Positions 22,951-34,787 of a DNA stretch of 64,000 nt are shown here, in pieces. The stretch lies in NCBI RefSeq assembly GCF_029852145.1, contig NC_079971.1, forward strand, positions 9,169,697 to 9,233,696, written 5' to 3'. The translations under genes were made by a program, and so were the position numbers. The DNA comes from Microplitis mediator (Eukaryota; Arthropoda; Insecta; Hymenoptera; Braconidae). Within the stretch, counting starts at the first letter, position 1. Every line of letters starts with the position of its first letter. The notes below the pieces were generated by a model, which saw only the letters and a program-made list of their open reading frames with translations, searched no databases and was not told the DNA's origin.

Positions 22951-23270
22951 TGTAAACTCTTTGTAACTTGTTAACTAATAAATCGATTTGGATGGTTGAG
23001 GTGGCAGTCGAAAGAGCTTGTTGGCCCTCAACTTTCCTAAAAATTTCAGATCATTTGATCATGCAGACTCGAAAATATTGGCGAATTACGAAAAAAAAAA
23101 AATTTTTTTTTTAGTTTTTTAGTGATTTCTCAGACACGACTTAAACGATCGACTTCAAAATCTATTCAGCTCTAGAACTTTATAAGCCGCGTCGAATGCT
23201 ACCTCAACCATCTCAATCGGTTAATTTGTTCGAGAAATATCGTTAGCGATAGAAATGATAAAAAACGGTT
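22698..23270. repeat. Dispersed repeat with GT microsatellite
   Basis: AACTTCCCGCTAAGAAAATC and ATGTCCGAGTGTATG match the inverted repeat at 11870-12010. A (GTAT)n(GT)n run occupies about 22850-22953. Downstream, ATCGATTTGGATGGTTGAGG links it to the 8395-9841 family. Confidence 0.65.
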
Positions 23271-23961
23271 TTATTCGATTAAGGTAAAGTACCCAGTACT
23301 GGAACACTTCTAAAAATGGGACCAGTAGTTGAACATACTTTTAGAATTGTTGTTATATAAAATCCGTATATATATTGTGAGTAATATGCGCATGTTATAA
23401 TTATTCAATGATACAGTAATTGATTTCTGAAAGTTTTTTCAATTATAAATCAAAAAAATTATAAATTTTTTAACTTTAAAGTTGACATGTCGAGAACAGC
23501 CGATACATGCTATTTTTTTCATGAAAAAGATACTATACCGTAAACCGAACAATCAGTAAAAAAAACGGTACATCATCATTTCAAGTAAAAATAATTGTAT
23601 CACCCAATGAAATAGTCTTTTCTAAATACCATATATTTTTTGTACAGAGATAAACTAAAATTTTTATATTAAATTTTAGCGTCTCACTATACTTCCCAAT
23701 GTTCAAAGGGATACCCAAAACTTGAACAAGATGGCGTTACGCGTTTCAGTATTGGGTATATGTTATTTTCATGGGAGCAGTATGTGAACAGCGTGAAATT
23801 TATTCTAGTGCAATAACAAATAATTTAATTTAATTATTTATATTTTTAAAAAAATATACGAAAATAAAGTATAAGTGATTCATCAACAATTAGTGTCATA
23901 ATTTTAAGTGATTTCATGTGAAAACATCTATTTCATAAAAATAAATTTTTTTAATTTCCTA
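23271..23961. other. Unassigned AT-rich DNA
   Basis: GTACCCAGTACTGGAACA near 23290 and ATACCCAAAACTTGAACAAG near 23710 are imperfect inverted relatives, hinting at an old MITE. No gene is seen. Confidence 0.35.
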
Positions 23962-24091
23962 CCCGATGAAAAAAGATTTTGTCTAATCATATATGATTAT
24001 ATATGTTCATATATATGATCATATATGATTATATATAATCATATATGAAGTTATATATAATCATGCATGATTATATATAAGTCTATATATA

Positions 24092-25899
24092 CACAGAAAA
24101 AAAAAAATCTTGACTCAAGAAAATTTTTCTTCAACCAAGAAATTTTTCAGCGAGTGGAATGAAAACCGGAAATTTCTTGAACGAAGTGAAATAATTTCTT
24201 GAATTTTAAATCTTCAATTAAAAAAAAAAATTCTTAAGCCAATACATATTTCATACTTGGTCCAATAATAGAATTACTTGTTTTAAAAACTTGCAGTTTT
24301 TAGTTTAATAATAATTTTTCTTAACCTGAGTATGTTACTTACTTAAACTAAGAAATAAAAATATTTAGTTCGAGAAAGTTATACACTTAATTAAAGAACT
24401 ATGATGTTTTGAAACAATAAACGGTACGAACTCGAACTAAAAATAAAGGGAGTTGATTCAAGAAATTTAAACTCTTGGTTTGAGTATAGTGTACTTTCTC
24501 TGACCAATCACACGGAAAATCTCAAACCAAGATTACTAGAGTCTCAAGCCAAGAAAGTTTTCTCTTGGATTCTCACTCATAGGTGCTCCCTCCTTCGCAC
24601 CCGAAGGAATGAATACTTTCCACTCTCTCTCTTTCTCACACTAGCGCAGCAAACGGATTTTGAGTTCACCTTTTTATTTTAAATAAATTAAAAATTAAAT
24701 AACCAAATTATATTATTATAATCAATTAATTGATTAATGTAATTAAATAATACTGAATAATTTCTCAATTTTTTTTGTAATTAAATTCGTTTTTTTTTTT
24801 TTTCAACTTTTTTATATTTATGTCGAAATTCATTTATGAACGATTCATACAATCCGTTCAGTATTTTGGTAAAATGTCAAAATTAACATTTTTCTAAATT
24901 ATTGGCGATAACATTTGTAATATTAATTCTGGGTTTAGGATTTAAAAATGTGACTGACCATAAGCCAGTGTGGTTCAGTATATGTGGGCAAAGTAAACGT
25001 AGCCTAGCAAAGGCTGGAATAGCTTACTTGGTAAAGCTCTCGCGTGACGCCGAATCGATCTGGGTTCGATTCCTCGGTTAAGCGATATTTGTTTTTTCTC
25101 AATTTGTTTAAATATTTAACTTATTGCGAAACTTGCCCATCCCTTATAAATGCTTCTGATACAGTATTTATTTGCTTCACAGCATTGTTTGTAATGTTTA
25201 AACAAAAAAAAAAATTGTTCATTAAAAAAATGAAACAAAAAAAAAATAAAATTTTTTAGCTCGATAGATTTATTTGCTTAATTAAAGAAATTAATTTCTT
25301 GGCTGGAAATTTTTTTTTTGTTTACGACAAATAAAAAAATTCTTGGCCCAAGAAAGTTTCTTCTTGGTTTAAAAAATTTTTTTTCTTAGTACAAAAACTT
25401 TTTTTTTTAGCTCAAGACATTGTTTCTTGACTCGATAAGGTAACAGTCTTTAGACAAGAAACAAATTACTCGAGTTAAAAACAAACTTTCTTGGCCCGAG
25501 AAAATAATGCTTTAAACCAAGAACAAACTTTCTTGGGCCAAGAAAGTTTGTTCTTGGTTTAAAACGTTATTTTTCATGGTTCAAAAACTTTTTTGTTTCA
25601 GCTCAAGAAATTTTTTCTTGACTTAAAAACGTAACAATTTTCAGCAAAAAAAAAAAATTTGTTGAATTGAAAAAAAAATCTTCTCGAACCAAAAAAAAAA
25701 ATTTTTGGGACCAAGAAAGTTTTTTCTTGGTTTAAAGAATTTATGTTTTAGACTAAGAAAATTATGTCTTCCGCGAAGGAAATAATTTCTTGATCCAAAT
25801 AATTTTTTTACTTCAATAAAGTAAGAAATTTCGCTTGGTTCAAGAAAAAAATTTCGAAGACATTTTATTTCTTGTTTCAAGATTTCCTTTTTTTCTGTG
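24092..25899. mobile_element. 1.8-kb CAAGAA-family element, CACAGAAAAAA termini
   Basis: The termini CACAGAAAAAAAAAAATC and ...TTTTTTTCTGTG are flanked by TA. The body is dominated by CTTGGTTTAAGAAA, TTTCTTGGGCCAAGAAAG and similar words in both orientations. A tRNA-like module lies at 24998-25082. Open frames are Lys/Phe-rich by-products of the repeats. Confidence 0.75.
24998..25082 (+). ncRNA. tRNA-like module inside the CAAGAA element
   Basis: ATAGCTTACTTGGTAAAGCT forms a D-arm-like hairpin and A box. CTGGGTTCGATTCCTC is a B box. Spacing is tRNA-like but the acceptor arm does not close. Confidence 0.55.
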
Positions 25900-26465
25900 T
25901 AATTAGATCTGATCAGATCTGATTATATATGAGTCTATGTATAATTAGATATGATCATACCTGGCTGTTATAACCCCATATATAATCATACATGTCTATA
26001 TATGATCAGATCTATTTATATATGTCTAAATATAGTTAGATCTGATCATACCTGGCTGTTATGACCCCATATATAATCATGTACAAGTCTATATATGATC
26101 AGGTCTGATCATATATGAGTCTATATAAAATTAGATATAATCACACCTGGCTGTTTAAACTCCATATATAACCATATATGAGTCTATATATGATCAGATC
26201 TGATCATCTATAAGTCTATATATAATCAGATATAATCATACCTAGCTGTTATAACCCCATATATGATTATATATAAGTCTATACATGATTAGATCTGATC
26301 AGACATGATTGATACAAACCCATATATAATTAGATATAGGCCTATATATAATTAGATCTGATCGGACGTGACTGATATAAACCTATATGTAGTTATATAT
26401 GTCTATGTATGATTAAATCTGATCAGATTTCATTGATATGAAACCTATAAATATTTAAATATGTA

Positions 26466-28448
26466 CACTGGTCACAGAAATTAAGGGATAGAAAAAAAAT
26501 CCGAAATTTTTAGGTGATTTTCAACATGCTGTAACTCGGTGAAAAATGGTCGTATAAGAAAATTAAAGAAAGCAAATTGTAGCCTCAAGTTTCTAGTTTT
26601 CAGATCTGGACCTCAAAATTTTTTATCATGTACGGTTCCGGAGTAATCACAAGAAAACCAACGAAAAAAAAATTTTTTTAATTTTTGCTGGTCTTTCAAT
26701 ACCTTCATGGGCGACAATAAATTTTTTTGAATAATCCGACTGTCTGACTTTTCTAGAAAATTTTATGCCCTTTAATTTGGTGGCCTGAAAAAGTCTCTAC
26801 GACGATTTGGCGCCGAGTTATCATTGATCAAAGCAAAATAGTCCATTTTGGCTTTGATAATCAATAACTCTGGATGTATTGGTCGTACAGAGAATGGAAG
26901 TAGAGTTTTGAAAACTGGAAAACATTCTCTATAAGGCGGAATTAGTGGCATTTAATAGAAAAATTTTTTTTAAAGCGATATTGTTTGGTGAAAAACAGGT
27001 CAAAATTCACAAATTTAAGGATATTCGGAAATCTTGCTATAACTTTGGATATAACGGATGAACAAAGGATATCTTTGTTTTTTTTTTTCAACCTCAAAGT
27101 GTCCTGAAAAAACCCTGAAAATTTCAAATCGCTGCGATTTTTCATTCTTAATGCCCCGAAGCTTTAAATTTATCGATTTTGTCAAAAATCACCATAATTG
27201 GTAGTTTCTCGGTTTTTGTTCATTTTTTCGATTTGAAAATGTTTTTTTTACCGGTAATCTGCATTTCTTCGATCAAAAAGATCGATTATCGAAAAAAATT
27301 GAAAAAAAACAAATTTTGAAAAAATTTTTTTTTTTTCAAAATTTTTTTTTTGTTGTATCTGCAATGATTTATCAGTGTCAAAAAAAAATCCTAAAATTTT
27401 TTTTAACGCCGGCGTTAGAGTTACCCAAAGCGCATGTTTGTTAAGTTGACATTTAAAGCAGATGCAGTTACAGCGGTAAAAAAAATTTTAGGAATTTTTT
27501 TTGACAATGATAAATCATTGCAGATACAACAAAAAAAAAAATTTTGAAAAAAAAAAATTTTTGAAAAAAAAAATTTGGAAAAAAAAAAATTTTTTTTCAA
27601 AATTTGTTTTTTTTCAATTTTTTTCGATAATCGATCTTTTTGATCGAAGAAATGCAGATTACCGGTAAAAAAAACATTTTCAAATCGAAAAAATGAACAA
27701 AAACCGAGAAACTACCAATTATGGTGATTTTTGACAAAATCGATAAATTTAAAGCTTCGGGGCACTAAGAATGAAAAATCGCAGCGATTTGAAATTTTCA
27801 GGGTTTTTTCAGCACACTTTGAGGTTAAAAAAAAGACGAAGATATCCTTTATTCATCCGTTATATCCAAAGTTATAGCAAGATTTCCGAATATCCTTAAA
27901 TTTGTGAATTTTGACCTGTTTTTTACCAAACAATATCGCTTTAAAAAAAATTTTTTTATCAAATGCCACTAATTTCGTCTTATAGAGAATGTTTTCCAGT
28001 TTTCAAAACTCTGCTTCCATTCTCTGTACGACCAATACATCCGGAGTTATTGATTATCAAAGGCAAAATGGACTTTTTTGCTTTGATCAATGATCACTCG
28101 GCGCCAAATCGTCGTAGAGACTTTTTAAGGCCACCAAATTAAAGGGCATAAAATTTCCGAGAAAAGTCAGACAGTCGGATTATTCAAAAAAATTTATTGT
28201 CGCCCATAGAGGTATTGAAAGACCAGCAAAAATTTTGAAAATTTTTTTTTCGTTGGTTTTCTTATGATTACTCCGGAACCGTACATGATAAAAAATTTTG
28301 AAGTCCAGATCTGAAAACTAGAAACTTGAGGCTACAATTTGCTTTCTTTAATTTTCTTATACGACCATTTTTCACCGAGTTACAGCATGTTGAAAATCAC
28401 CTAAAAATTTTGGATTTTTTTTCTATCCCTTAATTTCTGTGACCAGTG
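26466..28448. mobile_element. 2.0-kb palindromic element, second copy of the CACTGGTCACAG family
   Basis: It has the same termini and interior as 15409-17446, near-identical over long stretches, with TA on both sides (26464-26465, 28449-28450). It is inserted within the ATCATATATGAT array of the 7.3-kb element. Centre near 27460. Confidence 0.85.
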
Positions 28449-28466
28449 TATATAGATATATATATA

Positions 28467-28615
28467 TAACCTGATTAAAAGAAACGATTCGAACCGATTT
28501 GCAATGTTACATGCTTATAAGAAGGGCGACTCAAAAGTATTCAAAATATTCAAAAGCATTAAAAAGTATTTAAAATTTTTTTTTTCTGATCGTTTCAATC
28601 GTTTCTTTTAAAAAG

Positions 28616-28617
<2 letters not shown>
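28467..28617. mobile_element. About 150-bp MITE
   Basis: CCTGATTAAAAGAAACGATT and, inverted, CCCTTTTTAAAAGAAACGAT form the ends, next to TA-rich flanks. The middle repeats CAAAAGTATTCAAAATATT-type words. A (TA)n run follows to 28652. Confidence 0.55.
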
Positions 28618-28656
<39 letters not shown>

Positions 28657-28845
28657 TAATATGACAACTTTTTAATATCAATGTTATTAAAATTTTATTC
28701 TGTCAACTATCAGTCAAACTTAAATCCCCAATACTTCAAAAATGTTCAAAGGTTTCGGCAGCAATTTAAAAGTATAAAGTATCAATTTGTTTATTTGAGT
28801 TTAGTAATGCCATAAACTTTTCTTAATTATAAGTGTAGAACAGAC

Positions 28846-28945
28846 TAGAGGATCAGACTACAATCCATCGATAACCAAAGTTAAGCAGCATCGGCATGGG
28901 ACATGAATTGGACGGGTGACCGCGTAGTAAAATAGTTGCCAACGG
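28846..28945 (+). pseudogene. 5S rRNA-derived sequence
   Basis: The strings AACCAAAGTTAAGCAGCATC and GGACGGGTGACCGCG match the conserved internal region of eukaryotic 5S rRNA (the pol III internal promoter and following helices). The 5' third and the 3' end are diverged. It is either a 5S pseudogene or the head of a 5S-derived SINE; an AT-rich tail follows. Confidence 0.7.
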
Positions 28946-28989
28946 ATAATAATTTTATTTTTTTTATTATTTAATTTTAACCAACATTT

Positions 28990-31000
28990 ATGTTGATAAT
29001 GTAACGTGGTAAATTGAATTTACCGCGTTCAAATTAATTCAAAATAAAATATATTGTTCACACCGTCGATGTAGTTGCAATACCACCCAGGGTTATCCGG
29101 CTAGGTTGCGACTAGTCGACCGGGGAGTGAAAATTGGAGGCTCGTCTGTTAGTCCCCAATTAGCGTTAAGTAGGAGTGACTGATAACCGAAGACGCCCGA
29201 AGTCATGCGGGGAGTAAGATTTTATAAACGGAAGCCGGAACGAAAAGCGGCACTCGTCATGAGAACGACCGGACCGTCGAGACGTAGAAAAGTGAGTGGA
29301 CAACTGAATAGACGCCATCAATAGACGCCGCCAACAGACACCGTAAATACATTCAGCAGGTAATTATTCAATTGCGACTTGGGTTTTACTGTGGAACCAA
29401 GCGATTAGTTTTTCTAAAATTATATATAAAATACCAGGCAGGTAGCCGGTATTTCTTTGCAAAAATATTTACGGTGTCTAAAAAACAGGTGAAGGAGAGA
29501 GCGAGGATTTTGAGGATTGAGAAAGAGAGAGAGAGGACTATTACTCGAACGAGACAAAGAACGGAACCAGGACAAGACGAGATATACAGACCAGGACAAA
29601 TATAACGACGAGAAGGAAAATTGAACTGTTGTAAAGGTATTTATATAAATTTATTCCAGTCCGGAAGCCGGAAAAATTTATTAAGTATTTAGTCGTATAT
29701 CTGGTATCGTCGCGTCGTAAATAAAACTCGAAAATTCATTAATCAATTCGGAAAATTAATATTTATAAATTGGCTAGAATCAGATTAGATAAATTAATTA
29801 AATTAATTAACTCCAGGCAGGTTGCCGGAGCTATTGCGTAGTAAAATATTTCCAGGCAGGTCGCCAGAAATGTTCTAGAAATTTTCAGGTCGATCGTGTA
29901 ACTCGCGCACCGGAAATTATCGAGTCTAGTCAATAATCGAGTCGATAAAATTAATTTAAATAAATTAATTAAGAAGATAAATAAAATTAATTAAATCAAA
30001 ATAAGAAAGCAAGAGTCTCGGTAATAATTATAAAGTCCGTGGTCAAGGTCACCGATAGTGACAAGTCAATATTAATTAAGGAAAATTAATTTAAATAAAA
30101 TAAACAATTAATTAAATAAATAAATAAATGGAAAAGAAAATTTAAGAAATCAATGCGGTAATAAAATAATTGAAAACTTGGAGGAATGAGATGCTGATAA
30201 GAGCTTGGAAAAAGTGACGGAATCGCACAAGTTGTAGAAACAGAGTGAAATTAAAATATAGAAAGGAATTAAGGAGTAATAAAAATAAATAATTAAGTAA
30301 TTGAATTAATCTACTTAAATAAAATATTTAATTAATTAATTCATTTATTAAAAAGTTGTGGCGGGAAAATTAGTCAATGGCAGGATGCCATTTATTTAAA
30401 TTCAGTGTGAGTGTGTGATAGTCCAGGGGACTGAGTGAGTGTGCGTGTAAAATATATCAGGATGATCATGATTTTAAAAACTAGAAAATAAGGTCTCGCG
30501 AAGGTTAAGCGATTTTAATTTAGCTGCCAAAGGTAGTTGGCTATATTTTAATTATTGCGGGTTATAAAATGGATTAGATTAAGTGAATCATTGCGGGTTA
30601 TAAATATATTAAAAGGTTATAATGAAAGGTTTATATTAAAAGGTTATAATAAAAGGATAAAAGGTTTATATAAGTTATAAGGTATATAGTTATAAGGTAT
30701 ATAAGTTATAAGGTATATAGTTATAAGGTAATAAGGTTTATAAGGTTTAAAAGGTTATAAGGTTATAAGATAAAAGGTTAAAAAGGTTTAAATAAATAAA
30801 AGGTATAAAAGTGGAAAATTAAAGTTATAAATATTTATTTATAAACTATCCTTCCTCTTCCTTCTCTTACAATTAAACAAAATTACACCGACCCTGATGA
30901 TCTAAGATCCGGCTCTGGGAGGCCGTTATTACTTCCAGTGGCGCCCTTTGTAAGGACGACCAGAGTAGCAGCTTAGCCCTGTTATAATAAAGACAATAAA
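28990..31000. other. Unassigned region, possibly LTR-retroelement leader or LTR
   Basis: It begins TGTAACGTGGTAAATTG, which looks like an LTR start, and contains repeated CCAGGCAGGTNGCCGG words (29440, 29815, 29850) and GTGGCGCCCTTTGTAAGG near 30940, similar to a primer-site context. No gag or pol is found, and the second LTR is not seen. An AAGGTATATAGTTATAAGG tandem array occupies 30596-30790. The 77-aa frame at 29372 looks fortuitous. Confidence 0.35.
30596..30795. repeat. Tandem AAGGTTATA/AAGGTATATA repeat
   Basis: About twenty short units of AAGGTTATA and AAGGTATATAGTTAT type in one orientation, over roughly 200 bp. Confidence 0.8.
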
Positions 31001-31230
31001 TCCTAATTGAATTACTTAATTAATAATTTACAGATATTCTATATGAGATTCTAAAAATGACTATAGTCGTTCATGCATGATCATATATGAACATATCTGT
31101 TCATATATAAACAGATCAAGTTATGTATGATCAGACCTGGCCAATTTTTGGATCTGATCATATATAGACAATTATGCATGATCATATATGATTAGACAAA
31201 ATCTTTTTTCATCGGGGGGGGGGGAGGGGG

Positions 31231-32081
31231 TAACAGCTAGTAGTTCTTTATTATTATATAAAGTTTTATATAATTATACAGGACCATTATCCATATATAA
31301 TTATACGTAATTATATACAATTTTTTTTTTACTCGGGCACCGTTTGTTCGTCGCGCCGCGATTTTCTGCCGCCATGTATTTAATATTGCGATGTTACCAA
31401 GTATCATCATAACTATGATTTTTAAAAATTCAAACCACACAACCTTATACGACTAAACGATTGTTAACTTTTTTAGAATTTTTTTACTAAAATAAAAATT
31501 TTGTATTAAGAAAAAATATTAAAGAAAGAGATGGATTAAATTAGCTGGAAATAAGTTTCTGGTGAAAACTGGTAACACTGCGCATAAACTCAGCTTCCGA
31601 GTTTACTCGTATCAACGATAAATCACCGTGTTTCTTAGGTTTTTTAACAATAAAAATTGCTTTTTTTAATATTTAAAATATCGGAAAATTACTATCACTA
31701 ACAAACGCAACAGCCCAGAGCAGCCTTAGCTATCCAAGATACATCAAAGAAAAAGCCTTAGAGAAAAGTAGTCTTAGAAACTATTTTCGTTATTTATCAT
31801 TTTATTCGAAGCTCGGCACCCGTTGGTGACCGATAACTAATAAGACGTTTTATTTGCGTCTTCAGCACATAATAAAGTATGTTGATTTTTATGAATGAGT
31901 ATATAATCTGAAATATCGTCGAAGTGAAAGTGTTTTCTCTTTATTTACTTGAATTAGTAAACCTTTATTACCGTACAAATCAAATTTTTAATGACCTTAG
32001 TCATTTATGCTGTGAATAGTTTTATAATAACAATAGTCCGGCGTTCAAATAAAGCAATAAATGAAATAAAATATGCATATA

Positions 32082-32127
<46 letters not shown>

Positions 32128-32143
32128 TACATATATATATATA

Positions 32144-32175
<32 letters not shown>

Positions 32176-33680
32176 GTAGAAACAGAGACAAAACCCCAAG
32201 ACACTGTTAGGGCGTCGCATACAAACAATTCTCGTGAACTAAAACTTAGAACAAAAGTCTTTACTTTTGTTCTTTGCTCGAAAGTTTTCCAAATTATGAC
32301 AGTGAGTAAAAGATAAAAAAGGTGGACTATCCTTTAAGATTGCTGTGACATTGCATTTGTATGGAAAGGACGATTAAAAAAAATAACGAGAAATTCAGAC
32401 TTTCACAATGCTTCTTTGAATCCATACTTCGTCGATCTTGAACTCCGTGTCACTACATTATCTTTTTCTCACCACCTTTTTCCCATTCCACGCTTGTAAA
32501 TTCTTGATTTATGTCATCTTGTTCAAGGTTCCAGAATGGAGATGCAAAGGCAAAGCTCGCTTGAGCAATGATCGTTCAAGCTTTTATTTTTCTCTCTTGA
32601 GTTTAAATTAGGTTTAGATAGTATCAAATATATGTTCTTCTTTTCGTTCGTTACAATGATTTGAAAATATCAATAAAAGTACTGAAAACTGATAGTTTAA
32701 TTAGTGAATGTGAAGCAATTGCTTTTTTTCTTAAAGAAAATCGAAGTCTGTAAATAGACAATTTCTTATCATGCAGTTTACTCAGACGAAACAATTCCAG
32801 TCAATATGATTAAGCTTAAATATGATAATTAGAATAGTATTTTAACGTTAATAGGAGAAGTTCAAAAAAATGGTCTTGTTGATTTCTCAATAATATGTTT
32901 AGACTGATTAAAAAAAAACGACTTTTCTTCAGAAATTATATGAGAAATATTGGTCGAGTTGACGAAAAAAAGTACTGTCAATGTTTGAGCTCTTAATATT
33001 AATAAGAAGAACCACATTATTGCAATTTTCGATTTCCCATTTAAATAACATGGAAAAAATGTTTTTAAAGTTTAAAGTTTTATTATTCACTAGTTGAACC
33101 CTTTACAAAGAAGGGCACTTATTATTTTGCAATAAATTTAAATTTTCGAAAATCATTCACGGTCAATGTTAGATTCACCGTCGATTTTAGTGTTATTTGT
33201 ATTTTTCGGCGAAACTCTCAGACTTATCTTGAAATGTTAGAGAAACTTTTTCTGGTGATTATTCCGTGTCCTCTAACTTATATTTGGCAACGTTTTCAGA
33301 ATTCCTGAAAGATCTTTAGTTATTTGCATTTAAAAGTCAAAAACGATCCACAATATTTTACGATGTCTGATAGTTTTACTGGAAAAGACAAATAATAATA
33401 AAATTTAAGATGAGTTGAACTGTGACCGTGAATAACATGTAACAAATTAAATTTATTAAAAAATTCACCGATGAGTGGTAAAATTCCTAACTTTAAAAAA
33501 ATTTTTTCCCATGTTATCAAAATAGAACTCTAAAATTGCGGGAAGGCGGTTGTTGGTATTAATACTAAGAACTTAAACTTAAACAATATTTTTTTTTCGT
33601 TATCTCAAATAATATTTTCCGTACAATTTTTCGAAAAAAAATATTCGATTTTTTTAATCAGCCCAATATATACAGATAAC
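31231..33680. other. Unassigned DNA with a TA microsatellite
   Basis: A (TA)n run with interruptions spans about 32080-32176 and produces spurious Tyr/Ile-rich frames on both strands. The rest shows no domain-bearing frame, no tRNA and no clear inverted ends. It could be true single-copy intergenic DNA. Confidence 0.5.
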
Positions 33681-33681
33681 T

Positions 33682-33985
33682 CAGTGAACACATCAACGTA
33701 ACAGGGATGTCACATTTATGGAATGAAAACTTCCGGTTACGTAAAATCGTAAGTCACATGTACATCACATCTTCATAACATGTATATCACAATTTCACAC
33801 TCATTTACGTAACATTGTTACGTAACATAATGAACGTAAATGTGATGTTAATGTGACGTACATGTTACATTGGTGATATAACGGTAATGTTATTTGAATA
33901 TCATATTTACATAACATAGAAGTCATGAAAAAATACAAATTTTACGTTAAGTTTATATAACAGTGACCTCTAAGTGACATCATTT
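33682..33985. mobile_element. Partial element related to the 49190-50651 family
   Basis: CAGTGAACACATCAACGTAA resembles the terminus CCCAGTGAACACATGACC at 49190. It is followed by arrays of GTAACGTAAC, ATGTGATGT and TACATCACAT words. I cannot find the opposite terminus. Confidence 0.4.
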
Positions 33986-34787
33986 TCTATTAAATTGTAC
34001 AAAGCACTTTTATGCGCTAGAAATTATAATTGCTATATTAAAAAAAAAATTCATAAAGAAAAAACATAAGAAATATTAATATGTGATTTATTGGCTGAAA
34101 AACATACATACTTTTTTTATATGAAAGTATATTTTTTTAATTATACATTTAAAAATCTCCAAGTTCTTACTTTTGTTTATTTTTCTCGATACTGAAATAT
34201 TATTTGTATTCTTTGAGTATCGTCCCATACGGGTCGATACCAGACAAAAATGTATCCGTTGGACTGGTTACCTCGAATGTGCATTCGATTGGGGGATAAA
34301 AGGTGGATCATATGTATCCTTGGAGGAACAATTTGCGCGCCCATAAATTTCTTAGCGGTGGTTTCTTGAACTACCATATACACTTATCCAAAAAATTAAA
34401 GGAACAAAAAAATTTTATAAATTTTTTAGTGATTTTTGGAAGGCTGTATTTTCGTGAAAAAGGATCATATCGCAAAAACAAAAAAAGCAAATTGAAGCTT
34501 GAAATCTCTAGTTTGAAGATCTTTCAACCATAATATTTTTTCGAGCCACGGTATTTACGGAATCATAAGAATAAGGTCGAGACAAAATTTTACTAAATTT
34601 TTTAGTTTTGTTTTTATGGTCTACGGGGCCGAGAAAAATTTTTTCGAAAAAACGAATTCATGGCTCGCTTAGGAAATTTATTCAGCTACAATTCGCTTTT
34701 TTTCGTTTTTCTATATGTCAATTTGCTGCTGAGATATCAGCCTTTAAATGAAAAAGGATCCTTTTGTCTTTGATTATGGATATCTTC

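Larger units (their letters stand above)
23962..31230. mobile_element. 7.3-kb DNA element with ATCATATATGAT repeats, containing nested elements
   Basis: The ends CCCGATGAAAAAAGATTTTG and, at 31190-31216, CAAAATCTTTTTTCATCGGG are perfect inverted repeats followed by TCTAATCATATATGAT on both sides. TA flanks the left end; on the right a G-run separates CGGG from TA. Arrays of near-palindromic ATCATATATGAT/AGATCTGATCAG words lie at 23990-24090, 25905-26465 and 31070-31200. Inserted or carried inside: 24092-25899, 26466-28448, 28467-28617, a 5S-derived piece and 29-31 kb debris. Confidence 0.75.

Noticed and set aside
22850..22953. GT run as a regulatory site
   Set aside because: It is a microsatellite that also varies in the related repeat at 11818-11874, hence a feature of the repeat family.
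32005..32228. Tyr/Ile-rich frames
   Set aside because: Translation of a TA microsatellite.
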